Of a DNA stretch of 41,804 nt, positions 16,435-25,299 are shown in pieces. Position 1 is the first letter of the stretch, and each line of letters begins with the position of its first letter. This stretch comes from Candidatus Coprousia avicola (GTDB taxonomy: Bacteria > Actinomycetota > Coriobacteriia > Coriobacteriales > Coriobacteriaceae), in NCBI GenBank assembly GCA_018715125.1, contig DVMF01000047.1:1-41804 (forward strand), given 5' to 3'. The position numbers and the translations under genes are program-made. Under the pieces are notes generated by a model, which saw only the letters and a program-made list of their open reading frames with translations, was not told the origin of the DNA and made no database searches.

Positions 16435-17589
16435 TTACTCTACGTCAAACAGGTAATCGAGCTCAGACGTCCAGGCGTTCTCGTCGACGACCCAGCCGTC
16501 ACCCTCGGCGCGCAGCACGATATCCATCGCGTAGCCGTCGTTGAGAGGGGCGCGGCGCGCAGCCTCCATCAGCATGATGCCCACGCGCTCGGCATCCTCC
16601 TCCATGGTCGCAAGCTGGAACTCGTCGGAGGAGGTGTAGGCATCCATCATGGCGTTGAACTCGTCGATGACCGCGTAGATATCGCGGCAGGTGACCGTGG
16701 CGTGCACCAGGGCGGAATCCCCCGCCTGCCCGACGTAGACGCTATCGATGGTGTAGGTCATGCCCTCGACCATAACGCGCGCGTACTCCGTCGCATCCAC
16801 CCCGCAGTCGGCAAGAGTGAAGACCTCCATCTGATGGGCGAAACCCTCGGAGACCAGAGAGCCGATGAGATCCATCTCGACGGAATCGGCCGCCGCGAGC
16901 GCGGCGAGGCGGGCGTCGGCGATGTCGTAGACCGCCCGGTCCGCGGCGTCGAGGGTGGCCGGGTCGACCGGCCCGCCGGTGAGGAGGTCCTCGATGTCCT
17001 CTTCGGAAAGACCCTCGGGAAGGTCGGGGTCGGGCACATCGTGATCGAGGGGGTCGATGTTCTCCACCAGCACCTCGTCTGCGGGATCGTCTTCGGCGGG
17101 GGCCAGAAGGTGCGGTCCCACGAGGGCAAAGACCACTGCGAGCGCCACGACGGCCGCCGCGACGACCGCCACCACCGCGCCGTTCACGCCGCGCCGAGGC
17201 GCCGAGGCGACGGGAGACGCCTCGCCGTACGAGGGACTGACCGGGCCGTTCCACGGATTCACCTCGGGCTCGGAATGCACCGGCGAGGCGGCGGGCTCCC
17301 CTGCGGTACGCACCGGCTGCCCGGCAGGCGCCGCATCGCCCCCAGGGGCCGCCGAGCGATCTGCACCCGCCGCATCGGCGAGGGAGGGCGCATCGGCGCC
17401 GGAGTCCGCCTCGGACGCCCGATCCGGCGCCGCATCGGGGGCCGCTTCCGCCCCAAACGCGACCTTGGCCCCCTGCGCCCCACCGGAGGGGAGGGGTGCA
17501 TCCGGCGCGGCGGGCACCGCGGGCGCGGCTCCCGGGAAGCACTCCAGGTCGTTCAAGGTGCCTTCGTCTCGCTCGTCGTGCTCATCCAT
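16435..17589 (-). CDS. Single-pass membrane protein with long Ala/Pro-rich cytoplasmic tail
   Basis: 384 residues from ATG 17589. Residues 1-133 are low-complexity, rich in Ala, Pro, Gly and Asp. Residues about 135-160 (GAVVAVVAAAVVALAVVFALVG) are one transmembrane helix. An acidic stretch (DPADEVLVENIDPLDHDVPDPDLPE, given here in part) leads into a 200-residue extracytoplasmic domain with helix-strand character (DSVEMDLIGSLVSEGFAHQ, YTIDSVYVGQAGDSALVHAT, GWVVDENAWTSELDYLF). The C-terminal domain recalls the DUF5105/DUF4878-type domains found on lipoproteins and zinc-ribbon membrane proteins, but the match is loose. Function unknown. Confidence 0.7.
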   Translation of the reverse strand: MDEHDERDEGTLNDLECFPGAAPAVPAAPDAPLPSGGAQGAKVAFGAEAAPDAAPDRASEADSGADAPSLADAAGADRSAAPGGDAAPAGQPVRTAGEPAASPVHSEPEVNPWNGPVSPSYGEASPVASAPRRGVNGAVVAVVAAAVVALAVVFALVGPHLLAPAEDDPADEVLVENIDPLDHDVPDPDLPEGLSEEDIEDLLTGGPVDPATLDAADRAVYDIADARLAALAAADSVEMDLIGSLVSEGFAHQMEVFTLADCGVDATEYARVMVEGMTYTIDSVYVGQAGDSALVHATVTCRDIYAVIDEFNAMMDAYTSSDEFQLATMEEDAERVGIMLMEAARRAPLNDGYAMDIVLRAEGDGWVVDENAWTSELDYLFDVE

Positions 17590-17855
17590 GGTATCCCCGT
17601 TCCCGTCGCAGCGGCCCTCTCCGCCCCAAACGGTATCGGGCCCTCGACACGGTCGACTTCTTGTTTGCTATCGTACCTGAGCGCCGTGCCCGCTTGCGGC
17701 AGATATCGGTATATGGCGCCCACGGCGTCCTTTTTTGCAACACGTGCTCTTTTCACGGGGTTGCGCGATGCGCGCGCCGCAAGGGACCGCATTGCGGTAT
17801 CGTGTGAGCGCTTTGAACCCCCAGCGGCCGCATGCGCCGCAGAAAGTGAGAACCC

Positions 17856-18155
17856 ATGGCACTCACCGGTCGCCAGGTCCGCCAGCTCAGGAGCCTTGTC
17901 CACCACCTCGACCCCGTCGTTATGATCGGCAAGGCCGACATCAACGACGGCATCGTCGCCCAAGCGAACGACAGCCTCGAGGCCCACGAGCTCATCAAGT
18001 GCGCGGTGCTCGACAGCTCCAATCTGACGGCACGCGAGGCGGCCGATGAGCTCGCGGAGCGCTGCGGCGCCGAGGTCGTCCAGGTCATCGGCCGGCGCTT
18101 CGCCCTCTATCGCGCCAGTTCGCGCAAGGACGTCGAGCACATCGCCCTCGCCTAA
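17856..18155 (+). CDS. yhbY: YhbY/CRM-domain RNA-binding protein
   Basis: 99 residues, the full family length. MALTGRQVRQLRSLVHHLDPVVMIGKADIND, then a helix with ELIKCAVLDSS, and VVQVIGRRFALYR make up the compact CRM domain including the GKxGI-type turn (here GKADINDGI). Bacterial YhbY associates with pre-50S ribosomal particles. The ribosome site is weak (GTGAG), which is unusual for this window. The gene is monocistronic or lightly linked to the PHP phosphatase 137 bases downstream. Confidence 0.93.
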   Translation: MALTGRQVRQLRSLVHHLDPVVMIGKADINDGIVAQANDSLEAHELIKCAVLDSSNLTAREAADELAERCGAEVVQVIGRRFALYRASSRKDVEHIALA

Positions 18156-18292
18156 CGGCCGCGCCGCCGTCCTCGCGCCACCGGCTCCGAGATACCATCC
18201 TCCTGATACATTCGTTCCAACCTGAGCGACTTCGCCCGCGTCGGCGCGGCGGCCCACTACCATGGGGCTACCATCACGTTCGAGGAGGCCCC

Positions 18293-19138
18293 ATGCTTGC
18301 CGACTACCATGTCCACTCGGAATTCAGCGACGACTCCTGGTACGCCGTCGACGACGTCTGCCGCGACGCGATCCGGCTCAACCTGAACGAAATCTGCTTC
18401 ACCGACCACGTCGACTACGGCGTGAAACCCGATGCCGACCACGCAGCGCTCGCACGCGTCGTGGACGGCAAGGCCATCGTGAACGTCGATTACCCGCGTT
18501 ACTTCCCCGCCCTCGCCGCGGCGCGCGAGCGCTACGCCGCCGACCTCGCCGTGAAGCGCGGGCTCGAGCTGGGGGTGCAGAGCCACACCATCGCCGAGAA
18601 CCGTGCGGTCATCGACCGCTGGGGGACGGAGATGGATTTCGCCATCCTCTCCATCCACCAAGTGGGCGACGCCGAGTTCTGGACCGGGGACTTTCAACGC
18701 GGGCGCACTCAGCAGGAGTACAACGACGCCTACTACGCCGAGATGCTCAAGGTGGTCGAAGGGTTTTCGGGCTACAGCGTGCTGGGGCATCTCGACCTCA
18801 TCAAGCGCTATGACCCCGAGGGCATCTACCCCTTTGAGCGGAGCCGCGATGTCATCGCCGAGATCCTGACGCGCGTTATCGCCGACGGCAAGGGCATCGA
18901 GGTCAACACGTCGAGCTTCCGCTACCAGCTCCCCGACCTGCAGCCCTCGACCGAGATCCTCAAGCTCTACCGCGACCTGGGAGGTCGCATCATCACCATC
19001 GGCAGCGACTCGCACGAGCCCGGCCACCTCGGTTCCTACATCACCCTCGTCAAACGGCACCTCGCTGCGCTCGGCTACACCGCATACTGCACGTTTGACG
19101 CCTGGGAACCCGTCTTCCACCCCATCGACGAGCAGTAG
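18293..19138 (+). CDS. PHP-domain phosphatase of the histidinol-phosphatase (HisJ/HisK) family
   Basis: 281 residues from ATG 18293, with GAGGAGG four bases upstream. The PHP metal ligands are visible in order: DYHVHSEFSDDS, FTDHVDYG, a GLELGVQ glutamate, AILSIHQV, VLGHLDLIKRY and GSDSHEPGHLG, which fits a trinuclear metal site as in HisK-type L-histidinol phosphate phosphatase. Other histidine biosynthesis genes are not nearby, so the real substrate may be another phosphate ester. The following gene starts seven bases after its stop. Confidence 0.88.
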   Translation: MLADYHVHSEFSDDSWYAVDDVCRDAIRLNLNEICFTDHVDYGVKPDADHAALARVVDGKAIVNVDYPRYFPALAAARERYAADLAVKRGLELGVQSHTIAENRAVIDRWGTEMDFAILSIHQVGDAEFWTGDFQRGRTQQEYNDAYYAEMLKVVEGFSGYSVLGHLDLIKRYDPEGIYPFERSRDVIAEILTRVIADGKGIEVNTSSFRYQLPDLQPSTEILKLYRDLGGRIITIGSDSHEPGHLGSYITLVKRHLAALGYTAYCTFDAWEPVFHPIDEQ

Positions 19139-19145
19139 GGCGCCC

Positions 19146-19889
19146 ATGGGACTGCCGCGCCACATCATCTGCGTCGACGCGGGAGCGTACGCGCGCGCCC
19201 GCGGTGCCGACACCGCGGGTGCGCATGACCTCGCGGACGCCGTCGCCTTCCTGTTGGCGGATTTCGCCGAGGCGCTTAATGTCTACGCCCGCCTCTCCGC
19301 TGCCGGCAAAGGCGGAGCCGATACCCCTATCCCCGAGGTGCGGCAGCATGTGGTTGCGCCCGCCGAATCGCACGCGGACATGGCCGGCTTCGACACCGTC
19401 GTCATCGGATATGCGGCGCGCACCCGCCGAGGGTCCAATGCGCGCGCCGCGGCGCCGGCTGCGGACGCAGAGGTGCTTCCCGCCCTTCTGGCGCAGTTGG
19501 GCGATATACCGGCACCGGGCGCGCGGGTCTACGGCCTCTGCGCCGCCTTTGGCGCGACCGGGTCGGGCGCCAGAGACGGCACCGCGAATCCGCCGCGCGC
19601 CGGCGATACCCCAAGCAGCCTCAGCGTGGCCTGCCGCGCACGGGGGCTCCTCTGGTGCGGCTCGCTTACCGTCGAGCATGCCGACCTGCTCCCCCGCCTC
19701 GCCCTGAGCCCGCGCATGGGCATCTTCCGCCGTCCCGTCTCCGAGGCGACCGACCGACTCATCCTCGCCGTGCGGACGGGCGCCGCCTTTGACCCGGAGA
19801 CGGTAAGGCCCGGCGGGCGGCTCCTAATGCGTGCGGGGGAGTTCTTCCGGACCCCTCGCGCCGGGAGCCGCCGCGCATACGGCGCATAG
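19146..19889 (+). CDS. Flavodoxin-fold-like protein, unknown function
   Basis: 247 residues from ATG 19146, eight bases after the phosphatase gene; the ribosome site is weak. The chain starts with a strand (HIICVDAGAYARARG), then a long helix (LADAVAFLLADFAEALNVYARL), a strand GFDTVVIGYAAR, and a further strand ARVYGLCAAFGATG followed by a GLLWCGSLTVE strand. This alternation and the GFDTVVIG segment recall flavodoxin/NADPH-dependent FMN reductase folds, but the typical phosphate-binding loop S/TxTGxT is not evident. Assignment is tentative; coupling to a PHP phosphatase gives no clear pathway. Confidence 0.5.
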   Translation: MGLPRHIICVDAGAYARARGADTAGAHDLADAVAFLLADFAEALNVYARLSAAGKGGADTPIPEVRQHVVAPAESHADMAGFDTVVIGYAARTRRGSNARAAAPAADAEVLPALLAQLGDIPAPGARVYGLCAAFGATGSGARDGTANPPRAGDTPSSLSVACRARGLLWCGSLTVEHADLLPRLALSPRMGIFRRPVSEATDRLILAVRTGAAFDPETVRPGGRLLMRAGEFFRTPRAGSRRAYGA

Positions 19890-19919
19890 GGGCGCCGCGC
19901 CCTCAAGACCGGTTGCCGC

Positions 19920-21515
19920 CTAGCGCACCGTCATGAAGACCGCGCTCGCCCCGGGCATCGTCAGCACCCCGTCGCATACGGCGGCCTCTTTGCCGAGGGT
20001 GTAGAGGACCTCGTCCACCTCGTACGGGCACGGGCACGTCACCACGCGGTCTGCCGGGTTGAGCGCCACGAGCACGCGCTGGCCACCTGCCTTGGGCGCG
20101 CCGTCGCTTCCGCGCTCGCTGCGCAGGTACACGAGCGGATACGCGTCCTTCTCGCAATACACGAACTCGATGGCCCCCTCCGTGGCAAGAGCCGGGTTCG
20201 CCTGGCGCATCGCGATGAGCCGCTGGACCTCGCGCCACAGCGAGCGCTCGTCTGCCATCTCGGCGGCCACCGTCGGCGCATCGGGCGCCGGATCCTGCGC
20301 GATGTAGAGCCTGTCTGCCGGCGCGCCGGAGAAACCGTGGTTGACACCGTCATCCCACTGCATGGGCGTGCGCGCACCGGTGCGCATATAGCCGCCCTCG
20401 ACCGACGTGACGTCGAGATGCCGCATGCCGATCTCATCGCCGTAGTAGATGAAAGGACAGCCCGGCATCGACAGGATGAAGGCGAAGGCCATCTTCATCT
20501 CCTCGGGGTCGAGATAGCGGCGCAGGCGCTCCATATCATGGTTGCCCGAGGGGATGCACATGAGGCCGCGGCCGTCGGTAAGATCGAGGTTGCGCTGGTA
20601 GGTGGCCACAAACTCGCTCGCGTCGCCTTTGCCCTCGCGGCTGAAGAACGGATGCGGCACAGCGCGGCTGTGCTCCGGGCGCCGGAAGAGGTCCATGTAG
20701 TGAGAGGTGCCGAACTGCAGCAGGAAGTCCATATGGAAGCCCGCGCGGATGGTCTTGTCGGGCTCGCCCCACTCCGAGATCAGCACCGCCTCGGGATAGC
20801 GTTCGTCAAGATAGGCGCGCATGTCCTGCCAGAGGGCGATCGTCGCCTCTTGGTCCGGGTCGTTCTTGACGAGCGAGCCCGCCATATCCACGCGAAAGCC
20901 GTCTGCGCCCCGCTCGAGCCAGAACGCCATAACGTCCTTCATGGCCTGGCGGGTAGCGAGCGCCTCGGGGCTGTCGACCGCGCTCTGCCACGGCTGGTCG
21001 ACTTGGGCGAAGCCATAGTTGAGGGCCGGCTGGAAGGCAAAGAAGTTGACGCCCACCGCACCGTTGCGCTCCGAGATGCCGCGCAGCACGCCGTTGATGC
21101 CGCGCACGTCCATCGGCGCCCAGACGTTATCATTCCACACGTAGCGGCCGGTGAACTCATTCTCGCCGGCACGGCAGGACTCCTTGAACCAGGGATGCTC
21201 GATGGAGGTGTGCCCGGGCACGAGGTCGAGCAGCACGTGCATGCCGCGCCGGTGGCACGCGTCAAACAGGCGGATGAGGTCGTCGTTGGTGCCGTAGCGC
21301 GGGGCCACGCGGCAGTAATCCGCCACATCGTAGCCGGCGTCGCCAAAGGGCGAGACAAAACAGGGGTTGAGCCAGAGGGCGTTTACCCCGAGCTCCTGCA
21401 GATAGTCGAGCTTCTCGATGATGCCGGGGATATCGCCGATGCCGTCGTCGTTGGTGTCGTTGAAGCTCTGCGGATAGATCTCGTAGAAGACGGCACGGTC
21501 AAGCCACGTGTTCAT
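19920..21515 (-). CDS. GH13 family alpha-glucosidase/alpha-amylase
   Basis: 531 residues from ATG 21515, with AAGGAG six bases upstream. A complete (beta/alpha)8 GH13 enzyme: VFYEIYPQSFNDTNDDGIGD, region I DLVPGHTS (Asp97 to His102), region II GFRVDMAG with nucleophile Asp210, region III ISEWGEP with acid/base Glu248, region IV GNHD (Asp327), then GCPFIYYGDEIGM and a C-terminal beta domain. This pattern is typical of cytoplasmic oligo-1,6-glucosidase, trehalose-6-phosphate hydrolase or maltase relatives. Region I has Gly where most members have Asn (VxNHT). No signal peptide, so it acts on imported oligosaccharides. A GntR-type operator lies upstream. Confidence 0.93.
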   Translation of the reverse strand: MNTWLDRAVFYEIYPQSFNDTNDDGIGDIPGIIEKLDYLQELGVNALWLNPCFVSPFGDAGYDVADYCRVAPRYGTNDDLIRLFDACHRRGMHVLLDLVPGHTSIEHPWFKESCRAGENEFTGRYVWNDNVWAPMDVRGINGVLRGISERNGAVGVNFFAFQPALNYGFAQVDQPWQSAVDSPEALATRQAMKDVMAFWLERGADGFRVDMAGSLVKNDPDQEATIALWQDMRAYLDERYPEAVLISEWGEPDKTIRAGFHMDFLLQFGTSHYMDLFRRPEHSRAVPHPFFSREGKGDASEFVATYQRNLDLTDGRGLMCIPSGNHDMERLRRYLDPEEMKMAFAFILSMPGCPFIYYGDEIGMRHLDVTSVEGGYMRTGARTPMQWDDGVNHGFSGAPADRLYIAQDPAPDAPTVAAEMADERSLWREVQRLIAMRQANPALATEGAIEFVYCEKDAYPLVYLRSERGSDGAPKAGGQRVLVALNPADRVVTCPCPYEVDEVLYTLGKEAAVCDGVLTMPGASAVFMTVR

Positions 21516-21618
21516 GTTGTGCTCCTTGTCTCGCCGCCCCCGATGAGGGGCCCGTACTCTGGCATGGTACTGAGCGGCGGCCGTCGCCGGGACGCGCCGT
21601 CGCCATCACCATTATGCA

Positions 21619-21656
21619 CCGTTTGTCTAAGTTGTACGTACAAGTTTTGCAAACGG
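21619..21656 (-). promoter_or_regulatory. 38-bp dyad, probable GntR-family operator for the GH13 gene
   Basis: The perfect 12-bp palindrome TTGTACGTACAA (21632-21643) is centred inside a second, outer inverted repeat CCGTTTG (21619-21625) / CAAACGG (21650-21656), both with the same centre. The inner core equals the centre of the B. subtilis AraR operator and is close to that of TreR, both GntR-family sugar repressors. It lies 104 bases upstream of the GH13 start and 28 upstream of the small divergent gene, so it may serve either. Confidence 0.7.
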
Positions 21657-21683
21657 TCGGTAACGCAGGGCGGGAGGTAGCGC

Positions 21684-21974
21684 ATGGCAAGCCGGAAACC
21701 GTCGGCTCGGGCGAAGCGCCGCGAGGAGTTTCGCGCGGAGCTGGGCGGCTTTGACGACGTCTTTGCCCGTGAGGAGGAGCGGAGCGAGGAGCTCGCCGCG
21801 CGCCGCGAGCACGCCCGGTACGAGAAGGCCTGCGCCTCCAAGATGCGCTACGCCACCAGAGGCGATGCGCTCGACGCCATCGCGGCCTGCGCCGAGCACG
21901 GCCGCCGCGGTCTCACGTGCTACAAATGCTCGTATTGCGGCGGTTGGCATCTCACGTCTCACCCGTGGAGCTAA
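21684..21974 (+). CDS. Small basic protein with Cys/His zinc-finger-like end
   Basis: 96 residues from ATG 21684, with GGGAGG six bases upstream. The first 60 residues are charged and helical (KPSARAKRREEFRAELGGF, EEERSEELAARREHARYEK). The last 20 contain CYKCSYCGGWHLTSHP, a CxxCxxC-x4-H cluster that suggests a small zinc knuckle. Similar short proteins ending in KCxYCGGWHLT are common hypothetical proteins; no function is known to me. Divergent from the GH13 gene, sharing the dyad operator region. Confidence 0.72.
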   Translation: MASRKPSARAKRREEFRAELGGFDDVFAREEERSEELAARREHARYEKACASKMRYATRGDALDAIAACAEHGRRGLTCYKCSYCGGWHLTSHPWS

Positions 21975-22044
21975 TCGCGCCCGTCGGCGCCCGTCGCGAA
22001 GCCGTGCCGGACGGTACCGTCCCACCGCTTTTTTGCGGGGGCAA

Positions 22045-23028
22045 TCAGCCGAGGCAGCTCATGCAGGGCGTGTAACCGAGCGCCTCCGCCTCGGCGATGG
22101 TGCCCGCAAACTCCTCGCGGTTGCGCGGAGACATCTCCTGCGCCCCCTCGCATGCGGGCAGATGGATCTTCTGGGAGCGCGTATTGAGCACATAGGTCCC
22201 CTCGGCGTTTGGGTCGACCGACGAGACCGCACCCGCATCCCCTGTCGCGTGGGGACGCCCAGCCGTGCCCTCCTCGTCGGGCGCGGTGCCGGCATCCTCG
22301 GCGACCGTTGCCGCAGCGTCCTCATCGACCCATGCCTGACCCGTCGCATAGTCGATGGAAACCCCCGGCTGAACATTGGGGCACCACGCGGAGAAGTTGA
22401 TCTCGCGCCCGCCGTCCTCAAGCGAGTACGCCTCCATCCGGACCCCGCGGCACACCAGCTCGTCCCCCTCGAACACCGGCGTCGCGCGGTAGAGCACATG
22501 ATGGTCCGTCTCATAGATGTAATCGGCCACATCCTCCTCAAAGGGGCGCATCGCGTCGGCGTTCATCCATCGCGTTCCCGTCACGAGGTTGCGCTCGTTG
22601 GCGTTTTCCGCCGAGAGCGCCCAGCCGATGAGATGGCTGCGGTTGTAGAGCGACTCGCCCTCCACAAAGTCGTAGCGGATGGCATGCCATCCCGTGGGGC
22701 GCACATCGCTGATGCTCTCACGCTCCTCGCTGCGCGCGGGCAACGTCTCGGGCCCGAGGCACGCCATCGCCTCGCCGCAGCGCCCCAGCTCATCGAGGTC
22801 GCTGTAGTGCTCGTAGCCCGGGTGTTCCTCCGCATAGGCGATCTCGTCGCGCGAGAACGACGCCTCGTCGACCGTGACCTCAGGCGCAGAAGAGACGCCC
22901 GCCACGGACGCATCTGTCGCGCGGGAGGGTGCGCTCCCGAGGGCAGAGCAGCCCGCGAGCCCGAGAGCTGATGCGACCAGCAGTGCTATCCAGAGGGAGC
23001 TCACACGCGTAACGAGGGGTTTTCTCAC
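22045..23028 (-). CDS. DNA/RNA non-specific endonuclease lipoprotein
   Basis: 327 residues from GTG 23028, with AAGGAG six bases upstream. The N-terminus has a lipoprotein signal (VSSLWIALLVASALGLAGC, lipobox LAGC), so it is exported and lipid-anchored. Residues about 115-185 hold the nuclease core: a YNRSHLIGW motif in the place of the DRGHL motif, followed by NERNLVTGT and a DHHVLYRATPVF strand, as in EndA-like nucleases. The C-terminus (VLNTRSQKIHLPACEGA, then GYTPCMSCLG) is the Cys-containing module often attached to bacterial DNA-entry nucleases. It probably degrades external nucleic acid for scavenging or uptake. Confidence 0.88.
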   Translation of the reverse strand: MRKPLVTRVSSLWIALLVASALGLAGCSALGSAPSRATDASVAGVSSAPEVTVDEASFSRDEIAYAEEHPGYEHYSDLDELGRCGEAMACLGPETLPARSEERESISDVRPTGWHAIRYDFVEGESLYNRSHLIGWALSAENANERNLVTGTRWMNADAMRPFEEDVADYIYETDHHVLYRATPVFEGDELVCRGVRMEAYSLEDGGREINFSAWCPNVQPGVSIDYATGQAWVDEDAAATVAEDAGTAPDEEGTAGRPHATGDAGAVSSVDPNAEGTYVLNTRSQKIHLPACEGAQEMSPRNREEFAGTIAEAEALGYTPCMSCLG

Positions 23029-23048
23029 GATTCTCCTTCGGTTGGGTA

Positions 23049-23717
23049 TCACGGGTGCGCCGGCACGATCACGTCGTAGCGCACCGCCTTGCCGACAACT
23101 TGATAGCTCGGCTTGACCTCGGCCAGAAAGGGCCCCTTCACCGGGCGCTTCACCACGATCTTGCGGGGCCTCGCGGAGAGGGCGGCCTCCATAAGGGTGG
23201 CGGCGTCCTCGCAAGGGCGCTCCAGATGGTGCAGGAGCTGGAACTTCTTTTTGACCGCGGCGCTTTTGCGCCGTTCGGGAAACATGGGGTCCAGGTAGAC
23301 CACGTCGGGGCGATGCGTGAGGCGAGCGAGGCCCTCCACGCTATCGGAGCCGGCGAGGCGCATCCGGCACGCGACGGACGCCGTGGCGGGCGCGTCGCGC
23401 GCCCGGTCGAGCGCATCGGAGAGCAGCGCGGCGATGACCGGGTCGCGCTCGAACAGCAGCACCTCAAAACCGGCCGCCGCCAAAAGGAAGGCGTCCTCGC
23501 CCAATCCCGCCGTCGCGTCCACCGCAAGGGGCGGGGCGTCTTGGGCGCCCTTGCATCGGGCGGCGCGCACCAGCAGCTCGCGCTGCAGCGCACCAGGGCG
23601 GACGCGCGGCAGCATATCCTCAAAATCGGGCACGAGCTCCATGACGCCACCGACGAGGGCCAGCCCGCGCGGCGTCTGCCTGAGCTCAAGTCCCTCCGGT
23701 AGCGCTCTTGCCGCCAT
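23049..23717 (-). CDS. rsmJ: 16S rRNA m2G1516 methyltransferase, RsmJ-like
   Basis: 222 residues from ATG 23717, preceded by GGGAGG. The SAM site DATAGLGEDAFLLAAAGFEVLLFERDP and the catalytic segment VVYLDPMFPERRKSAAVKKK match RsmJ, which methylates N2 of G1516 of 16S rRNA in E. coli, over the whole length. It starts inside the 3' end of the PAP2 gene (32-base overlap), so the two are cotranscribed, and the nuclease gene follows 20 bases after its stop. Confidence 0.92.
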   Translation of the reverse strand: MAARALPEGLELRQTPRGLALVGGVMELVPDFEDMLPRVRPGALQRELLVRAARCKGAQDAPPLAVDATAGLGEDAFLLAAAGFEVLLFERDPVIAALLSDALDRARDAPATASVACRMRLAGSDSVEGLARLTHRPDVVYLDPMFPERRKSAAVKKKFQLLHHLERPCEDAATLMEAALSARPRKIVVKRPVKGPFLAEVKPSYQVVGKAVRYDVIVPAHP

Positions 23718-24252
23718 GCCGACCTCCCCCTTCTATGACGCATGCCACCGCACGCGCCGCCAGCCATCCCAGCATAAGGCCGAGCGCCGTGCCGGCAAGC
23801 ACGTCCGTCGGCCAATGGACAAACAGATACAGGCGGGAAAACGCCACCAGGAAGGCCAAGGCGACGGCAGCCAGCCATACGTTCCCCCTACGCGTGCCCC
23901 GCGATGCGGCAAGCGCGCCCGCGCAGGCAAACGCCGTGGTGGCATGGCCGGACGGAAACGACCAGCCGCCGGGCGCCGGTGCAATCAGCGCGACGGACCT
24001 ATCGACCAGGTACGGGCGCGGCCGCATCACCCAACCCTTGATGAGCGGGACGGCGAGCTCCGCCGCCGCGACCGCCGCCAGCACGGCGACGCCCGCCATG
24101 CGCGTCGACCGGCGGGCAAGCAGGAATACGGCGATTGCCAGCCAGATCAGCGCATGCGAGCCGAGCATCGACGCGGCGACCATCACCGCGTCGAGCACGG
24201 GGCAGTGCAAGCCCTGCAGGACATACAGAAGGTTGAGCTCCCAAGCGCCCAT
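23686..24252 (-). CDS. PAP2-family membrane phosphatase
   Basis: 188 residues from ATG 24252. The three lipid phosphate phosphatase motifs are present: K-x6-RP as KGWVMRPRP, PSGH in WSFPSGHATTAFA, and SRLYLFVHWPTDVLAG. About five to six hydrophobic helices surround them, as in undecaprenyl-diphosphate or phosphatidylglycerophosphate phosphatases. The active site would face outside. A GGAGG lies about eleven bases upstream, rather far. The exact lipid substrate is not readable. Confidence 0.92.
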   Translation of the reverse strand: MGAWELNLLYVLQGLHCPVLDAVMVAASMLGSHALIWLAIAVFLLARRSTRMAGVAVLAAVAAAELAVPLIKGWVMRPRPYLVDRSVALIAPAPGGWSFPSGHATTAFACAGALAASRGTRRGNVWLAAVALAFLVAFSRLYLFVHWPTDVLAGTALGLMLGWLAARAVACVIEGGGRHGGKSATGGT

Positions 24253-24430
24253 GCACGCACCGCCTCCTCCCCTTCGCGCGCGCCGAACCGCAAAACCCTA
24301 TTTTCGCAAAAGTCCGGTGGCGGGGCACCCGCTTCCAACAACCTTCACCACCGAGGCGCGGCCCCGCTCGCGCGGCTCCCCCGCACAGCCGGGCCGCGCG
24401 GCCCCGATGCCTCGGATGATGACGCGCGGC

Positions 24431-25299
24431 TCACGCGCGGGGCGCCGCCACCTGGCGCACGCAGGCGGCCGTCGTCAGCGCGTAATACCCCGCTAAGAGC
24501 ATCACGGTGACGGCGACCACGCCCAAGGCGAAGAGGGGAAACCCCTCTGCCCCCATCATGATCGAGATCATGCCGATGAGCGCGAAGCCAAACAGGCAGT
24601 GGAGGAACGCGAACGCGAGAGGCGTCGCAAAATGCACGGCAACCTGGGTGCGCAGCGACGCACGCACCGCGGTCTCGGGCGCGCCCAGCACATGCAGGGT
24701 GGAGTACGAGCGAACCTGCCCGGGCATCTGCGCGAGCTGCTGCAGGGCAAGCACCGCTATCGCGGCCACGAGAAACGCCGCCCCGTAGAACACGCACGCA
24801 AACGCGACCGGGGCAAGCGCCGCGGCGCCCGCAGGCGCCTGCGGGCCGCGCAGCCCCGCGCTGAACGCAAAGCCCACCACCATGAGGCACATCGACGCCG
24901 CCAGAAGCACGCTCTCGGCCGCCATCGCGAGCGCGGCGCTCTCGGCGCGGGCCTCGAGCTGACGGACCGTGAAGGGGGCAAGGCCGCGCCAATAGCGGTC
25001 CGGGCGGGCGCGCAGCCGCTCGGGCGCGCGCTCGGCACCCATAAGCTCGACGAGGGGCCGGCAGCGGATGCTCGCCACCGAGAACCCCGCGGCGATGACG
25101 CAGATGATGAGGAAGGTGAGGGCGGTCTGCAGCGCGGCGGCAGGGGCGATTGCGCATCGGTGAGGGAGAGTGTGAGCAGGTAGTCGCCCGATGCGAGAAA
25201 CGAGTAGAGCAGACAGACGGCGAAGGCGAGCGTGAGGAAGTAGACCGAGAAATCGCGGGCGGCACGGCGGGCGTTGCCCCAGGCGAGCTTGACGAGCAT
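24431..25299 (-). pseudogene. Eroded FtsX-type ABC transporter permease
   Basis: The ATG at 25299 with AGAGGAGG starts a typical FtsX/BceB-type N-terminus (MLVKLAWGNARRAARDFSVYFLTLAF), but that frame degenerates after LSLTDAQ near 25150. The homology resumes in another frame with AALQTALTFLIICVIAA and continues to 24431: a PLVELMGAERAPE segment, the WRGLAPFTVRQLEARAE segment before a helix pair, and AVLALQQLAQMPGQVRSYSTLHVLG before the last two helices. The shift equals a one-base loss or two-base gain near 25130-25160. Several central parts of the usual 600-plus-residue permease are also missing, so this is a true pseudogene rather than only a sequencing error. No matching ATPase gene is adjacent. 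Confidence 0.8.

Noticed and set aside
20337-21680. Plus-strand frame opposite the GH13 gene
   Set aside because: It is antisense to an intact GH13 enzyme with all four catalytic regions; no start signal.
22009-22038. Terminator formed by GGACGGTACCGTCC and the following T-run
   Set aside because: The palindrome has almost no loop and the T-run starts six bases later and is itself enclosed in CCGC-TTTTTT-GCGG; neither is a convincing terminator.
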